NCBI GenBank assembly: GCA_051252415.1
Contig: JBPOGA010000008.1
Coordinates: 1 to 64,000 of the forward strand
Source of the DNA: JBPOFY01 sp051252415
Lineage (GTDB): Bacteria; Verrucomicrobiota; Verrucomicrobiia; Opitutales; Coraliomargaritaceae
DNA: 64,000 nt
Direction of reading: 5' to 3'
Position numbers and translations under genes: made by a program
The notes under the pieces: model-generated
Databases searched by the model: none
What the model saw: the letters and a program-made list of their open reading frames with translations, nothing else
Told to the model about the DNA's origin: nothing
In this document: in pieces, positions 1 to 9,600 of the stretch
Numbering within the stretch: the stretch's first letter is position 1
Layout: the number at the start of each line of letters is the position of its first letter

Positions 1-75
1 TTCCATGGCATAAGCGCCATTTATGTGTTACCGATGTCCTTGTGTTAACTGTTACCTATGTCCTTGTGCCGAACC
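1..75 (-). repeat. IS-end-like repeat, copy 1 (inverted)
   Basis: This stretch is the reverse complement of the repeat at 1758-1835 and 1861-1938. Inside each copy the motif CAAGGACATAGGTAACA occurs twice in slightly different form (AGG or CGG), about 23 bp apart, which is how transposase-binding ends of some insertion sequences look. It may continue left of the window. No transposase gene is visible. The resemblance to IS481-type ends is from memory and is inference. Confidence 0.7.
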
Positions 76-185
76 TTCATTCCCCCTTTTTCATTCCTAT
101 GCGAGTTCCGATACAATTGACAAACTAAGGCAGCAAACATTGAGTTTATTGCCTCATCTGAACTGTATTATCATGCAGCGCTAAA

Positions 186-620
186 ATGAAGTCACCGCCA
201 TTACCCTCCGACAAACTTGAGCAGACCGCGACTCCAGCACCTGTAGCTTGGCTCACACGCGGTAAGATCGTGATCCTTATTGTCGGCGTGATCGTGGCAT
301 TCATTGCGGCGATGAGATCGGGAAGTCTGACGCTCCTACCGTTTATGATCGGGACCACCCTCCTACCTCTTTTATGGCTGGCTCGACTAGTCGATTGTGT
401 TCGTCGAGGTGTGATCACAAATCGCATCCGCACTGGCTCACGCACGACTCGGCTCATCGCCTTCACCGTAACGGGTCCGCCTGACATATACTATCGTCAG
501 CTGACTCCATTCCGCTTTTGGATGACATGGCTCATCGAAGTGGCGCTTTTCATTTTCATCACACCATTTTTTTGGGTCATCGTGCTAGGCCCAATAATTG
601 AAGGTGGCCCAAAATTGTAA
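186..620 (+). CDS. Small membrane protein of unknown function
   Basis: I do not recognise this 144-residue protein. A polar N-terminus (about 1-25) is followed by two adjacent hydrophobic segments (about 27-64), a basic arginine-rich stretch (about 70-90), and a third hydrophobic segment (about 112-138). It is therefore probably an inner-membrane protein with three membrane spans. It is followed after 9 bp by another membrane-protein gene, so the two are probably co-transcribed. Both lie between inverted copies of a ~100 bp repeat (1-75 and 1758-1859), which raises the possibility that they are cargo of a mobile segment. The start ATG is the only good one; no strong ribosome-binding site is evident. 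Confidence 0.6.
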   Translation: MKSPPLPSDKLEQTATPAPVAWLTRGKIVILIVGVIVAFIAAMRSGSLTLLPFMIGTTLLPLLWLARLVDCVRRGVITNRIRTGSRTTRLIAFTVTGPPDIYYRQLTPFRFWMTWLIEVALFIFITPFFWVIVLGPIIEGGPKL

Positions 621-629
621 ACCTGCACA

Positions 630-1445
630 ATGCGAACAAGCCGACCACCTCCCCTGTCCCATCAGCCACTGACTGAACCCTCTGCGGCCCCATCGAAAGC
701 GGCAGGCGCCGATCGATTGCTTCGCCAGCTTCTAACAATGGAAGCCCTACTCGCTTCGATATGGATCGTAGCGGTCTGTAGTTACGACGGCTCCGCGGGA
801 ACCATCGCCTACTGGGTAGTGGCCACTTTCGCCATGATCTACCCGATCCATTTAATCCTGACAGGAGTGGCGACTTGGGCACGCTTGAAGCGAAGCGCAT
901 CGATCCGCTTAACAAGCATAACAATCCTGACTCCATTGGTGACCTTGCCAGTGCCCTTTCTCCTCAATCAACTCAATAGTAATGGCCCACTACTCGATTC
1001 GCCGCAGAAACAGACGACCGCGATTGCCCTATTGGTAGGCTGTGCGATCATGATACTACTATTGCAACCACGCAGGTGCGCACAGTTGCTTCCAGTATTC
1101 GTATTAGAGAGCTTTGGCCTCAACCTGCTCATACTGCTAGGCATGATTTCACTCTACCTAATGCCGATAGGCTTCCTACTTCTCAATTGGGGAGCATTGA
1201 ACAGTTCAGTATCAACGAACGAAGACGGCATCCTTTTATTAGCCTACGGCTTAGGGGCGCTCGCAGCCTATCTCATGGCATCTACCTTTCCGGCAGCGCT
1301 CGTGCTCGGATACAGCGGATTAAGTTTTTTCCAGAGTTCATTCACGAAGCACCGAAAATGGCATATCGCCCAATTGATCGTATCTCTACCCCTTGTCTTG
1401 ATCGGTGGAAGCATACTTTTCAACCTATGGCTGCGAACAAAATAA
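630..1445 (+). CDS. Polytopic membrane protein of unknown function
   Basis: This is a 271-residue protein with about six or seven hydrophobic segments, starting near residue 40 and continuing to the C-terminus (last span about 248-266). The N-terminal 35 residues are proline- and serine-rich and probably cytoplasmic. No catalytic motif or known family signature is visible. It starts 9 bp after the stop of the preceding membrane-protein gene, suggesting a two-gene operon. The pair sits inside the inverted-repeat-bounded segment 1-1859. The function is unknown; a transport or permease-like role is only a guess from topology. Confidence 0.6.
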   Translation: MRTSRPPPLSHQPLTEPSAAPSKAAGADRLLRQLLTMEALLASIWIVAVCSYDGSAGTIAYWVVATFAMIYPIHLILTGVATWARLKRSASIRLTSITILTPLVTLPVPFLLNQLNSNGPLLDSPQKQTTAIALLVGCAIMILLLQPRRCAQLLPVFVLESFGLNLLILLGMISLYLMPIGFLLLNWGALNSSVSTNEDGILLLAYGLGALAAYLMASTFPAALVLGYSGLSFFQSSFTKHRKWHIAQLIVSLPLVLIGGSILFNLWLRTK

Positions 1446-1587
1446 GACACGCACGGCGCAACCTAGAAAAAACGACTGCGGGCGCAGTAACATGGCACTG
1501 CAAACTCACTGAACGTAACGTTAAGTGAGCTAATCCAGTAGTTCGCATAACATTGATTCATGCCGAATGTAAAATGGGGTCAAACGG

Positions 1588-1657
1588 GAATGGCGCTAAC
1601 TTAAGCTTTTTATTGAGAAAATTTCAATCGTATCGACCCCTTAAGTTAGCGCCATTC
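1588..1657. repeat. Miniature inverted-repeat element, GGCGCTAACTTAAG family, copy 1
   Basis: GAATGGCGCTAACTTAAG (1588-1605) is exactly mirrored by its complement at 1640-1657 with 34 bp between. Outside the arms are similar flanks (GGGGTCAAACG on the left, CGGGTCAGTCC on the right). The same arms occur at 13159-13323 with a different, longer interior, so this is a mobile or formerly mobile family of termini, not a one-off hairpin. Confidence 0.75.
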
Positions 1658-1757
1658 GGGTCAGTCCAATTTAACATGTTTAATCTTGGAATGAGACACA
1701 AAAGCATTCGATGGCGGTCGGGACGACCGCCGCTACCTTTATTCAATATTGGGCGTT

Positions 1758-1962
1758 GGTTCGGCACAAGGACATAGGTAACAGTTAACACAAGGACATC
1801 GGTAACACATAAATGGCGCTTATGCCATGGAACCAAACCGATGTAATGACTGAGAAAGACGGTTCGGCACAAGGACATAGGTAACAGTTAACACAAGAAC
1901 ATCGGTAACACATAAATGGCGCTTATGCCATGGAACCAAACTGATGTGATGACCGAGAAAGA
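1758..1962 (+). repeat. IS-end-like repeat, copies 2 and 3 (tandem, direct)
   Basis: Two direct copies of about 102 bp (1758-1859 and 1861-1962) begin with GGTTCGGCACAAGGACATAG and end with a diverged GATGTAATGACTGAGAAAGA-like tail. They differ at only a handful of positions. They are inverted relative to 1-75. A short matching piece in the reverse orientation (TGTTACCTATGTC) is present near 2025, and GACATAGGTAACAGTT recurs at 10864-10879. The rest of 1446-2134 holds no supported gene. Confidence 0.75.
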
Positions 1963-2121
1963 ACGTTTTGTAATGCTAGCCCTTTTCCCTCCCCTGCCCC
2001 CTTTTTCCCTCGCTTAGAAGATTTGTTACCTATGTCTCCAGATCATACCCTCCTTCCTTGTCCTCCTTCCTAACATACCAAGATCCTTAGGACTCGACAT
2101 TATCATAGATGTTAAGTAAGA

Positions 2122-2133
2122 GTTAATATTAAC
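2122..2133. promoter_or_regulatory. 12 bp palindrome upstream of the PAS kinase gene
   Basis: GTTAATATTAAC is a perfect palindrome about 65 bp upstream of the preferred kinase start at 2198. It could be an operator or part of an AT-rich promoter. Position is the only support for that role. Confidence 0.3.
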
Positions 2134-2197
2134 AATGGTTGGTCTTCTGATTTTTGTTACCCCTACGTATCAAAACACTCACTGCAATAATGAAAAA

Positions 2198-3334
2198 ATG
2201 AGCACGCAGACCGAAGAGCAGCTTAAAGGAATCATCTATGATTTGGAGCAACGATTGGAGATTGCCTTACATTGCGCGAACCAAGTCTGGTGGGAATGGG
2301 ACCTGCCTACAGGCATTTTAAAAACCCACGCGATCAAGGACTGCATACTAGGCTATGACCTCGGTAAAATAAGGCATCACCTAGATTTCTGGATGGATGC
2401 CCTGCCCGAGGAAGAACGCGAACCCGTCTGGCAAAGCTTACAAGAACACCTGAGTGGTCAAACCGAGATGTGGTCCATGGAACATCAATACCGGAACCCT
2501 CAAGGTGAATACAAATGGGTGCTCGAAGCAGGAAAAGTCATCACCCGCAATCCAGACGGAAGTCCACTGCGCATGGTCGGTATCACCCAAAATATCCACG
2601 AAAAGAAAATGCTGGAGCAGGAGCGGGAGTTGAAGAATGAACAGCTCACCGCAGCTCTAAAGCTAAAGGACGTGGTATTGGCTGGTGCCTCACATGATAT
2701 GCTCAATGTGCTGAATGGCGGCTACGGGTTCGCGCAATTATTGAAAGAGGAAAGCATCGGCCAAACGGACGACTTTCGCCAGATAGAAGTATCCCTAAGC
2801 CAATCAATCAGTTTGATTTCGAGTATTCATGAACTAGCAAAAGGGAATCTGGTTGAGATTCTAAAGGATGAGATCGACCCTATCACCATCATCAATGAAA
2901 GCTGGAATTTCCACGTACCCATGGCAGAGCGTCAGCAGCTCGAGCTACTGGTGAATGCCAAGAAGGGCAATTCGATCATCACCGACGGGCTGGCGTTGAG
3001 GCGAGTCCTCGACAATCTAGTCGGCAACGCACTTAAATTTACCAGTAGCGGATACGTCTCCATTGACGATCTATCGACAATAAATGAACTCATAATCGAA
3101 GTCAGTGATTCGGGCTGTGGCATCGCACCCGAGCAAGAGCATTTACTATTCACACCTTTCAAGAAGCTCTCCTCCAATGCTGAAGGCTCTGGCCTGGGGC
3201 TGAGTATCTGTCAGGATCTGGTTAATCGGTTATCCGGCACACTCACATACCGGCCAAACACACCGTCAGGCTCTACCTTCAGATTGGCAATTCCACGCGA
3301 AGGCGACAACAGGGATCCGATTGAATGGTCGTGA
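2198..3334 (+). CDS. Cytosolic PAS-domain sensor histidine kinase
   Basis: The protein is predicted to autophosphorylate and pass phosphate to an unlinked response regulator. The N-terminal part has a PAS fold (about 20-135, with WWEWDLPTG near the start and the typical end MVGITQNIHEKK), then a short coiled coil. The H-box ASHDMLN follows (His 166 counted from the start used here), then the N-box DNLVGNALKF, G1 box DSGCGIAPE, F-box region LFTPFKKL and G2 box GSGLGLS. There are no membrane segments, so it is a soluble sensor. The reading frame is open from 2135, but that start would add a hydrophobic, poorly conserved-looking leader; the ATG at 2198 (MSTQTEEQL) is preferred. No response regulator is adjacent. 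Confidence 0.9.
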   Translation: MSTQTEEQLKGIIYDLEQRLEIALHCANQVWWEWDLPTGILKTHAIKDCILGYDLGKIRHHLDFWMDALPEEEREPVWQSLQEHLSGQTEMWSMEHQYRNPQGEYKWVLEAGKVITRNPDGSPLRMVGITQNIHEKKMLEQERELKNEQLTAALKLKDVVLAGASHDMLNVLNGGYGFAQLLKEESIGQTDDFRQIEVSLSQSISLISSIHELAKGNLVEILKDEIDPITIINESWNFHVPMAERQQLELLVNAKKGNSIITDGLALRRVLDNLVGNALKFTSSGYVSIDDLSTINELIIEVSDSGCGIAPEQEHLLFTPFKKLSSNAEGSGLGLSICQDLVNRLSGTLTYRPNTPSGSTFRLAIPREGDNRDPIEWS

Positions 3335-3407
3335 TCGCAAAACGTCTACGTAAAGAGACCACGGCAAAGAATCCATGGATCGCCCAAAGGCTACAACTGG
3401 AAGGCAA

Positions 3408-3477
3408 AAAAGATGACATGGGAGGAGTTGTCAGTGGTGAGGAATCACTAAACTGAACTCCTCCCATGTCATCTTTT
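3408..3477. repeat. Hairpin repeat family GATGACATGGGAGGAGTT, copy 1
   Basis: A perfect 22 bp inverted repeat (3408-3429 and 3456-3477) encloses a 26 bp centre that is itself partly self-complementary (CAGTGGTGA against TCACT and ACTG). A diverged copy lies at 6518-6580 and one arm recurs at 18471-18485. It sits between two genes on the + strand. It could act in RNA as a terminator-like stem, but its recurrence points to a REP/MITE-type element. Confidence 0.85.
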
Positions 3478-3642
3478 ATAGTTCCATGTCGCCTAAGAGT
3501 TTTCGAACACCATCGGGGCGACCACATTTTTAATGCGAAGCATTAGAAACGTGACTGATCTACAATCACATAGAAACCAAGAATTCTTGTTCGAAAAACT
3601 CGTTTGCATAATTCGGGGTTATTAAACAAAAAGTCTCAAAAT

Positions 3643-4482
3643 ATGCTTTCACTTCTCATTTCAGCGCTCGTCGCTATCGCATTGGCTATTACCTTGAACG
3701 CTTCGCAGTTTGGCACGGGGTCTACGGTCTTCTTAAGCCTGGCTGGATTTGCTGGCACGTTTTTCCTGATCGGATACCTGGTTCGGAAAAAGATGTCCGA
3801 GGCCCAATCTGCGCTTCAGGAAAGCATGCAAGCCGGTCAGAGGCGTATTCAGCGGAAGGTGCAGCAGTTCCAGAACAAGCCCGGCGGAAACATTAAGCAG
3901 ATACAACGCCAGCTCGAGATGGATCAAAATGCCATGTTGAAGCAGGGCTTAGAGCTCACCAAGGCACTCGAACCCTTCCGAAAGTGGTCCGTGCTCACGG
4001 GACGCCAGATTGCGACCATGCGCCTGCAATTTCACTACCAGCTCAAGGAGTTCGACAAGGTGGACGAGATCCTGGCCACCTGCGGATTCTTAAGGGGCCC
4101 GATGATGATCGAGCCCATGGCAGTGGCCATGAGGATGGCACGCTGTTATAAGAACGATGATTTGGCGGGCGCAAAAAAGCTCTACAAGCGCAAGATGATC
4201 TGGTTTCGAGGCGACCGCGGCACTTTGCTCTACGGCTTGATGTCGTGGATCTACGTTAAGGTGGGCGAGCCTAATAAAGCCCGTCAGGTCTTGCTGAAGG
4301 CCAAAGACGCCACTGGAAACGATACCTTCAAGAAGAACTGGGAACACCTGTCCAATAATCGCGCAAAGAGTTTCTCGAATGCAGGATTGGGCGACGAATG
4401 GTTTAGCCTCTATTTAGAGAATCCGCCCGCGGTTAAGCAGCAGCGTGTGCGCGGCAATGGCCGTAATCCACGTGGGTTTTAG
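3643..4482 (+). CDS. Membrane-anchored protein with coiled coil and TPR-like helices
   Basis: The 279-residue protein begins with two hydrophobic segments (about 2-20 and 28-48), then a basic, glutamine-rich helical stretch (about 50-95) likely to form a coiled coil. A helical C-terminal part has TPR-like spacing (for example AMRMARCYKNDDLAGAKKLY and LMSWIYVKVGEPNKARQVLL). I do not recognise a specific family; a membrane-tethered adaptor facing the cytoplasm is plausible. An in-frame TTG at 3604 would lengthen it by 13 residues, but the ATG at 3643 puts the first membrane span at the N-terminus and is preferred. No partner gene is adjacent. Confidence 0.7.
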   Translation: MLSLLISALVAIALAITLNASQFGTGSTVFLSLAGFAGTFFLIGYLVRKKMSEAQSALQESMQAGQRRIQRKVQQFQNKPGGNIKQIQRQLEMDQNAMLKQGLELTKALEPFRKWSVLTGRQIATMRLQFHYQLKEFDKVDEILATCGFLRGPMMIEPMAVAMRMARCYKNDDLAGAKKLYKRKMIWFRGDRGTLLYGLMSWIYVKVGEPNKARQVLLKAKDATGNDTFKKNWEHLSNNRAKSFSNAGLGDEWFSLYLENPPAVKQQRVRGNGRNPRGF

Positions 4483-4657
4483 AGCGTTTCTACCCCAAAG
4501 GGGGTAAACGATCGATCATTGAATCCCTGAAGTCTGGCATTCTCATCGTTGCGGAATGTGCCGGCCTCAACAGCTTCAACCTACCGCAAACGTTCATCTG
4601 GCAAGCGTATCTTCTGAGCAAAGAGCACATGGTGTCTCTTTTTAATCAGATGAGCCA

Positions 4658-4720
4658 TTATCGTGAATTTCAGCTAAAATACAACCATTTTCACGATATT
4701 CATTGCATAATCGTGAAATT
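4658..4720. promoter_or_regulatory. Three ATCGTGAA boxes upstream of the fic gene (putative operator)
   Basis: TTATCGTGAA (4658-4667), the inverted TTTCACGATA (4689-4698) and AATCGTGAAA (4709-4718) lie within 63 bp, ending 17 bp before the ATG at 4737. The alternating orientation makes an operator bound by a dimeric regulator likely. The Fic protein itself, whose C-terminus may carry a DNA-binding fold, is a candidate for autoregulation (inference). Confidence 0.5.
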
Positions 4721-4736
4721 AAGGCAGTTTACATCT

Positions 4737-5609
4737 ATGCCAAACACCTTCCAAGTTTTCAAGCGTATCCAAGGTTTGCAGACTCGCTACCTAAAGGCCG
4801 CAATAGGCAAAGAGTCTCTTTTGCGTCTGATCTACGAGTCTGAAGTGACCGAACAGGTCTATAATTCGAACGCGATTGAAAATAGCACGCTAACTCTGGA
4901 AGAAACGGACAAGATTCTAAATCGGATCGATCTGGATCGCTTTGTGAATGAGCGTGAATTATTCGAGGCAAAAAACCTGGCACGAGTCGTCGAGTATATT
5001 GATCAAAAAGCGAAGCAAGAGGCGCTGACTTTGGATAGGATCCTTCTGCTACACAAAATGCTCATCAGTAATATACGTGATGACATTGCCGGACGTTTCA
5101 GGAAATCGGATGAGTGGGTTCGTGTAGGTAACCATATTGCAACCGATCCCTCGATGGTCGTGGAGCAGCTTGAGAATATGATGATCGCCTACCAAACAAG
5201 CACTGAGAATAGTATCATCACACGCATCGCCCGCTTTCACTTGAGCTTTGAGAATATCCACCCATTCGTCGATGGGAATGGCCGCATCGGCCGCGTGTTG
5301 AATAATTATTTACTGATTCGTGAAGAGCATGTGCCGATCAACATTAAGTTTATCGAGCGTAGTGATTACTACGATGCACTTGCAGCCTTCGATAAGAAAA
5401 GTGACCTTTCGCTGATGGAGCAAATTGTGGGCAAGGCACTTACGAGTTCCTACCATAAACGGCTCGCTTACCTCGAAGGTAAACAGATTGTCTCGCTCGC
5501 AGACTATGCAAAAACCAGCAAGGAATCGCACTCAAATCTACTGAACAAAGCGAAGCGTCAAACCATCGAAGCTTTTTGGGAACGCGGCGCATGGAAGATC
5601 GGCATCTAA
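4737..5609 (+). CDS. Fic family protein (class II AMPylator-like)
   Basis: Fic proteins transfer AMP or another nucleotide moiety from a nucleotide to a hydroxyl group of a target protein. The signature HPFVDGNGRIGR (His 175 from this start) is complete and matches HxFx(D/E)GNGRxxR, so activity is expected. An inhibitory helix motif (S/T)xxxE(G/N) is seen at residues 44-49 (SNAIEN), N-terminal to the Fic core, which defines class II self-inhibited enzymes. The last ~60 residues are basic and helical and may be a winged-helix domain as in SoFic-type proteins. The frame is open from 4629, but the three operator-like boxes would then be coding, so the ATG at 4737 (290 residues) is chosen. No antitoxin-like partner is adjacent. 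Confidence 0.92.
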   Translation: MPNTFQVFKRIQGLQTRYLKAAIGKESLLRLIYESEVTEQVYNSNAIENSTLTLEETDKILNRIDLDRFVNERELFEAKNLARVVEYIDQKAKQEALTLDRILLLHKMLISNIRDDIAGRFRKSDEWVRVGNHIATDPSMVVEQLENMMIAYQTSTENSIITRIARFHLSFENIHPFVDGNGRIGRVLNNYLLIREEHVPINIKFIERSDYYDALAAFDKKSDLSLMEQIVGKALTSSYHKRLAYLEGKQIVSLADYAKTSKESHSNLLNKAKRQTIEAFWERGAWKIGI

Positions 5610-5787
5610 GTGTTGAGCGAATAAAGAGTGGCTAACTTTGACAAACGGTGCCCTGAGCGTTGTGACCATCCAAATTTAAAAATAAGCCTCGTGACATGAA
5701 ACCGCCAAGGAGCTTTGGATCGGGAATGATCGATCATTGACTCTCCTTCTCAGCGCTTTCCTAGGTTTCAGAAATTGCATCAAGCGA

Positions 5788-6315
5788 TCACAAAGACCAG
5801 GCGCCTACTCGATCTTTTTCGGCTTTTCGTGCCAATCTTTGCAAGTGGCCTTTATACTCACGCCAGCTTCTGCCGTCCGGCGTGTGTTCTCCCCAAGTAT
5901 GAATACGGGCCAGGCCTTTGCGGACTAGAACCTCCGATAGGTATACATGGCAATTGGGCTGATCTGGATCCCGAATCTCTACAAATCCGTGAAAGCGCGA
6001 ATCATCATCGTCATACACACGATCCCAGTTTGTATATACAGTAAACGGCTCTTCCTGCAGTAGCCGAGCCACATAATTTCGAGCGGCTTTGCCGACACCG
6101 ATGGCTTGATCTACAGTAATATCAAAATCCTCAGCTTGATCCGCCACTCTGAGACGCTGTTTCTCATGGATGTGGTTCAAATACTTCTCCGGCGTATCTA
6201 CAAAATAGAGGCGCAACTCAAACTCTTCGCCATCGTGACTTACAAAAAAGCTATCTCCATCATTGTTGCGGTGAGAACTCAACTCGACACCGGTTAGTCT
6301 TCTATAACTATTCAT
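5788..6315 (-). CDS. Staphylococcal-nuclease-like (thermonuclease) protein
   Basis: The 175-residue protein has the SNase/TNase order of motifs. DGDSFFV (about 19-25) is followed by LRLYFVDTPE, which supplies the metal-binding Asp and the catalytic Arg and Glu. GVGKAARNYV and the late VLVRKGLARIHTWGE region come next. The second catalytic arginine (Arg 87 in S. aureus nuclease) is less clear, as the usual YGR is replaced by SRFHGF. Predicted activity is Ca-dependent cleavage of single-stranded nucleic acid, but that weakened site leaves doubt. The frame extends to 6375, adding a mildly hydrophobic leader that could be a secretion signal; I prefer the ATG at 6315. The gene stands alone. Confidence 0.75.
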   Translation of the reverse strand: MNSYRRLTGVELSSHRNNDGDSFFVSHDGEEFELRLYFVDTPEKYLNHIHEKQRLRVADQAEDFDITVDQAIGVGKAARNYVARLLQEEPFTVYTNWDRVYDDDDSRFHGFVEIRDPDQPNCHVYLSEVLVRKGLARIHTWGEHTPDGRSWREYKGHLQRLARKAEKDRVGAWSL

Positions 6316-6517
6316 ACTCTGGCTATTGTAGAGAACGATAACTGACAGGGAAACACAATATTCAACCGAAGGCATCTAGAGGACTCAAAGGCTCCCCCAG
6401 CCTAACCATCGGATACAGCAAAGACAAAGATGTGACGATGCGACTCGTGACATAGAACTGCCTATGTGTTTTTGAATAACACGCCTCAATCCCGCTCCTC
6501 AGTTGCTGAAAAACAAG

Positions 6518-6580
6518 GTGACATGGGAGGAGTTACCAGTGGTGAGGGGGCACTAAACTGAACTCCAGCTATGCCATCTT
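6518..6580. repeat. Hairpin repeat family GATGACATGGGAGGAGTT, copy 2 (diverged)
   Basis: The left arm and centre match the copy at 3408-3477 almost base for base (TGACATGGGAGGAGTT, CAGTGGTGAGG, CACTAAACTGAACTCC). The right arm has decayed (CAGCTATGCCATCTTC instead of TCCCATGTCATCTTTT), so the stem is no longer perfect. It lies in the 6376-6692 gap, which otherwise contains only the terminator of the next gene. Confidence 0.75.
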
Positions 6581-6609
6581 CGCTACTTCTGCCATCTTCG
6601 CTGTTTCAT

Positions 6610-6645
6610 AAAAAAAGAACCAGCACCTGATGACGGTGCTGGTTC
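6610..6645 (-). terminator. Rho-independent terminator of the large secreted-protein gene
   Basis: GAACCAGCACC (6617-6627) and GGTGCTGGTTC (6635-6645) form a perfect 11 bp stem with a 7-base loop. Seven A residues at 6610-6616 become a U-tract for minus-strand transcription. It is 48 bp past the stop of the minus-strand gene ending at 6693. Confidence 0.85.
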
Positions 6646-6692
6646 ACATTCGAGGAGTGTTTGGTTATCCCCCCATCTTTTAATTGATAACG

Positions 6693-9600
6693 TTAATAGC
6701 TGTCATATAGATCTAACACCTCCGCAGCGGTGAGTGCTGCGTCAAAGAGCATGACCTCATCAATCGAGCCGGAATAATACCCGCTACCGATAGTTGAACC
6801 TAGCGCTGAATTAGTGATACCATTGATGCTTTTGGTTTTACCAGTCCCACTGTGGAACAAGGTTCCGTTATGGTAGATCTCCATCGTGCCCGCAGTTGCA
6901 TTCTTGACGAATACCCAATGACTCCAGCTGCCTTGATATTGAACGGAGGACGCTGTTTGATTGATACGATCGTAAGCACCTGAACTCCAGCCAGCATCCC
7001 AGTAGACCACTGAATTGCTCCAAGGGAGATGTATATTCAATACTCTATTTCCAGAAGAATCGACCGCTTGGAAGATTGAATCGCTTCTCGGTTGGTTAGC
7101 TGCTCCGTATACCCACATGGATATGGTAATCTCGTTGTTGATGGATGCGAAGGCACTTGCTGGAATGGTTACTTCTGTGCTACTTCCATTGAAATCTAAT
7201 GCAGTTCCATCGACCCCAGTGACTGAACTTGCATTTGATATTGTTCCGTGAGAGCCATTTCCACTACTATCCAGCGCGATGCTGGAAGTTCCATCATCTA
7301 ATGCCCAATGAGCCACGGGATAGACGTAGTTCGGGTTTGGCTCTAGCTTCAAGGAGTGGATAAACTTGCCACCTCCGTTGTCATCTTGAGCGTAGACCGC
7401 TACATGATAGTTTTTAGTAATATCAAAGCCTGCAGCAATGGTTCCACTTGCCTCTTGAACACTATCGATGGAGTAGGTCCATGCTCCGTCAGAGCCGACT
7501 TCCAAGACAACTTCTGATGCTTGATTTACAGGGAACTGCACGTTGGTTCCAGACTGATCTAGTGTGACGCGGCTGGAGGCATTAGTGAAGTTCAGGCCAC
7601 GTGCAGCCGCACCATTATCTGCGGTTACGTTAATACCTAAACTATAAACACTAGTATCACTGGCAAACGGATTGTAACCTGCATAGCTGGATAGGTCGGT
7701 GTCTGTGCTGATTAAGCCAAATGAGAGGTTATGCTTCGCTGAATCATCGATACTTCCAGTCTCGTATTGAGCTGTCAGTTTAAAACCTCCGAATGATTGA
7801 TAACTATTCGTCGAATAGAATAGTGCTCTGTTAACTCCTTGACTGCCACCGTTATTGTAGCCCAACACACCATCGCCCGGTGATACTGGGCGAAGGTCTG
7901 TCCAATAAGCACCACCATAAATCTTATTTAGATCAGTGCTCATAATTTGAGGGTGTGTGACCGTGATCTCAAGATCGACTGCTGTTGCATTGCTACCATC
8001 GCTCACCGTAAGCTGTGCGATGTGTAGCCCTTCAGCAGTCCATCCAGGTGTAATACTCAGCACCCACCAGCCTGTGCCAGATACGGACTCACTGATTGAA
8101 ACCCATGAGGGGCCGCCAGTTTTCGTAACCGTGAGATTGCTTTGCTCGAAGTCAGTAAAATCGCGCCCTTGGACTAGGTAGTAGATATTGCTTTCCAATA
8201 CATGCGCGTCATCGATTACAAGAGGATCGCTGGCCCAAACCGGAGCACCACTTCCGGTGTTTGTAAAGGTAGCGCTACTTTCATTGACTTGCAGTGTTAC
8301 GGATCGGCTTCTTGCGTCTATGTTGATATCTCTAACACTCAGGCTGATATCATAGTTCGTTGAAGACGTCTCTGAGGGAATTCCACTGAGCACCCAATTG
8401 CCGGGATTGTTTGGATCTTCAGCAATATTGAGCCAAGACGGTGCGCCACTTTGAAGCCACACTGTATCGATCGCATCGCCTTCTGGATCCCAGAAGTCGA
8501 TACCCTCAACCAAGACATGTAAATATGCCTCTCCGATGATTGCATCCGGCAAGAGCGTTTCCGCTCGTGCCCAGTTTGGTGCTCCGGGATCTTCGACCAC
8601 CATCAAATGAGCGTCTAAGACTTGAAGCTGAGCGAATCCTGCGCTGTTGACCAATAGATCTGGACCTTTGCTATGATTCACGTCTGTTCGATTCAACGGC
8701 AAGCCCCATGACATGGCGCCGTTGCCTTGCATCGCGACTTCATTCCATAGTTTGAAGTCCTCGTCTAGCAGTCCCATAGTTGAGCCTGAGTTCCATGAGG
8801 TAGTGCTCATGGGAGGGTCCCAATGTCCAACGACTTTATCATCCCAAGTCCAAGGACCATCGTTGTTGTGCACATAGCCGTTTTTATCGTCCATCCATAG
8901 CATGTGGGCGTAGTTTCGGCCATAGTTGGTCGGATACTCTCCAGCTAGATATTCGTCTTTATTTTTGCCGATATTATCACCGCCATTGTAAGGGTGCCCA
9001 AACATATAATCGCAAAACAGTGTCGCGGGTGTGTAAGGATTAATGAGCCCGTTTGCAGCGCCTGCTTCACGGTTGGGGTGATTGTTAAAGGAAATAGCTG
9101 CGTTTGGATTACCCGCATGACAGGCATCCGCAAATGCTTGAAAGACACGTTGATCTTCTAAAGTGCCCGTAGTTGCATCGTCTCCAGAACGTTCAAAAGC
9201 CTGACCTGAATCAAAGAGCCAAGCGTCGATCAGATCGCCGTATCGAATCGCATAATCCTTGAGAACAAACTCTGCGTAGCAAAACATGTATGGGCGGATA
9301 TCATCGTGCACGCCATCGGTGTGATAGCCGCGACTACTGAGGAAGGCTTGAGCTTCTGTATCTGTATCGCAGAAGTCCTTCCAGCGAGTGGTGACATCAG
9401 CAATGACTGCGGGAATCGAAGAATCGCGATTGAGCATATTATAGCTATTCACGTATACCTGCGTTTTCATGCCAGCTGCTTTCACCGCGATGAGCCAGTC
9501 GAGGAAAGGGTCGGATCCTGAAGCTGCACGCGGGACCACTAGGTTGAGCGGATTGCCGCTGGCATCGGTATCGCCTTGCCACAGACTTTCTAGGAGATCA

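Noticed and set aside
1076..1528. Open frame of 150 codons overlapping the second membrane-protein gene
   Set aside because: It is arginine- and histidine-rich without structure and lies entirely in another frame of a better-supported membrane protein.
4489..4504. Short hairpin TACCCC-AAAG-GGGGTA after the coiled-coil protein gene
   Set aside because: Only 6 bp of stem and no T-tract, so not supported as a terminator.
6411..6447. Similarity of GCAAAGACA and ATGTGACGATGC to 18744-18770
   Set aside because: Only about 20 scattered bases match and no inverted arms are seen; not enough to call a repeat family.
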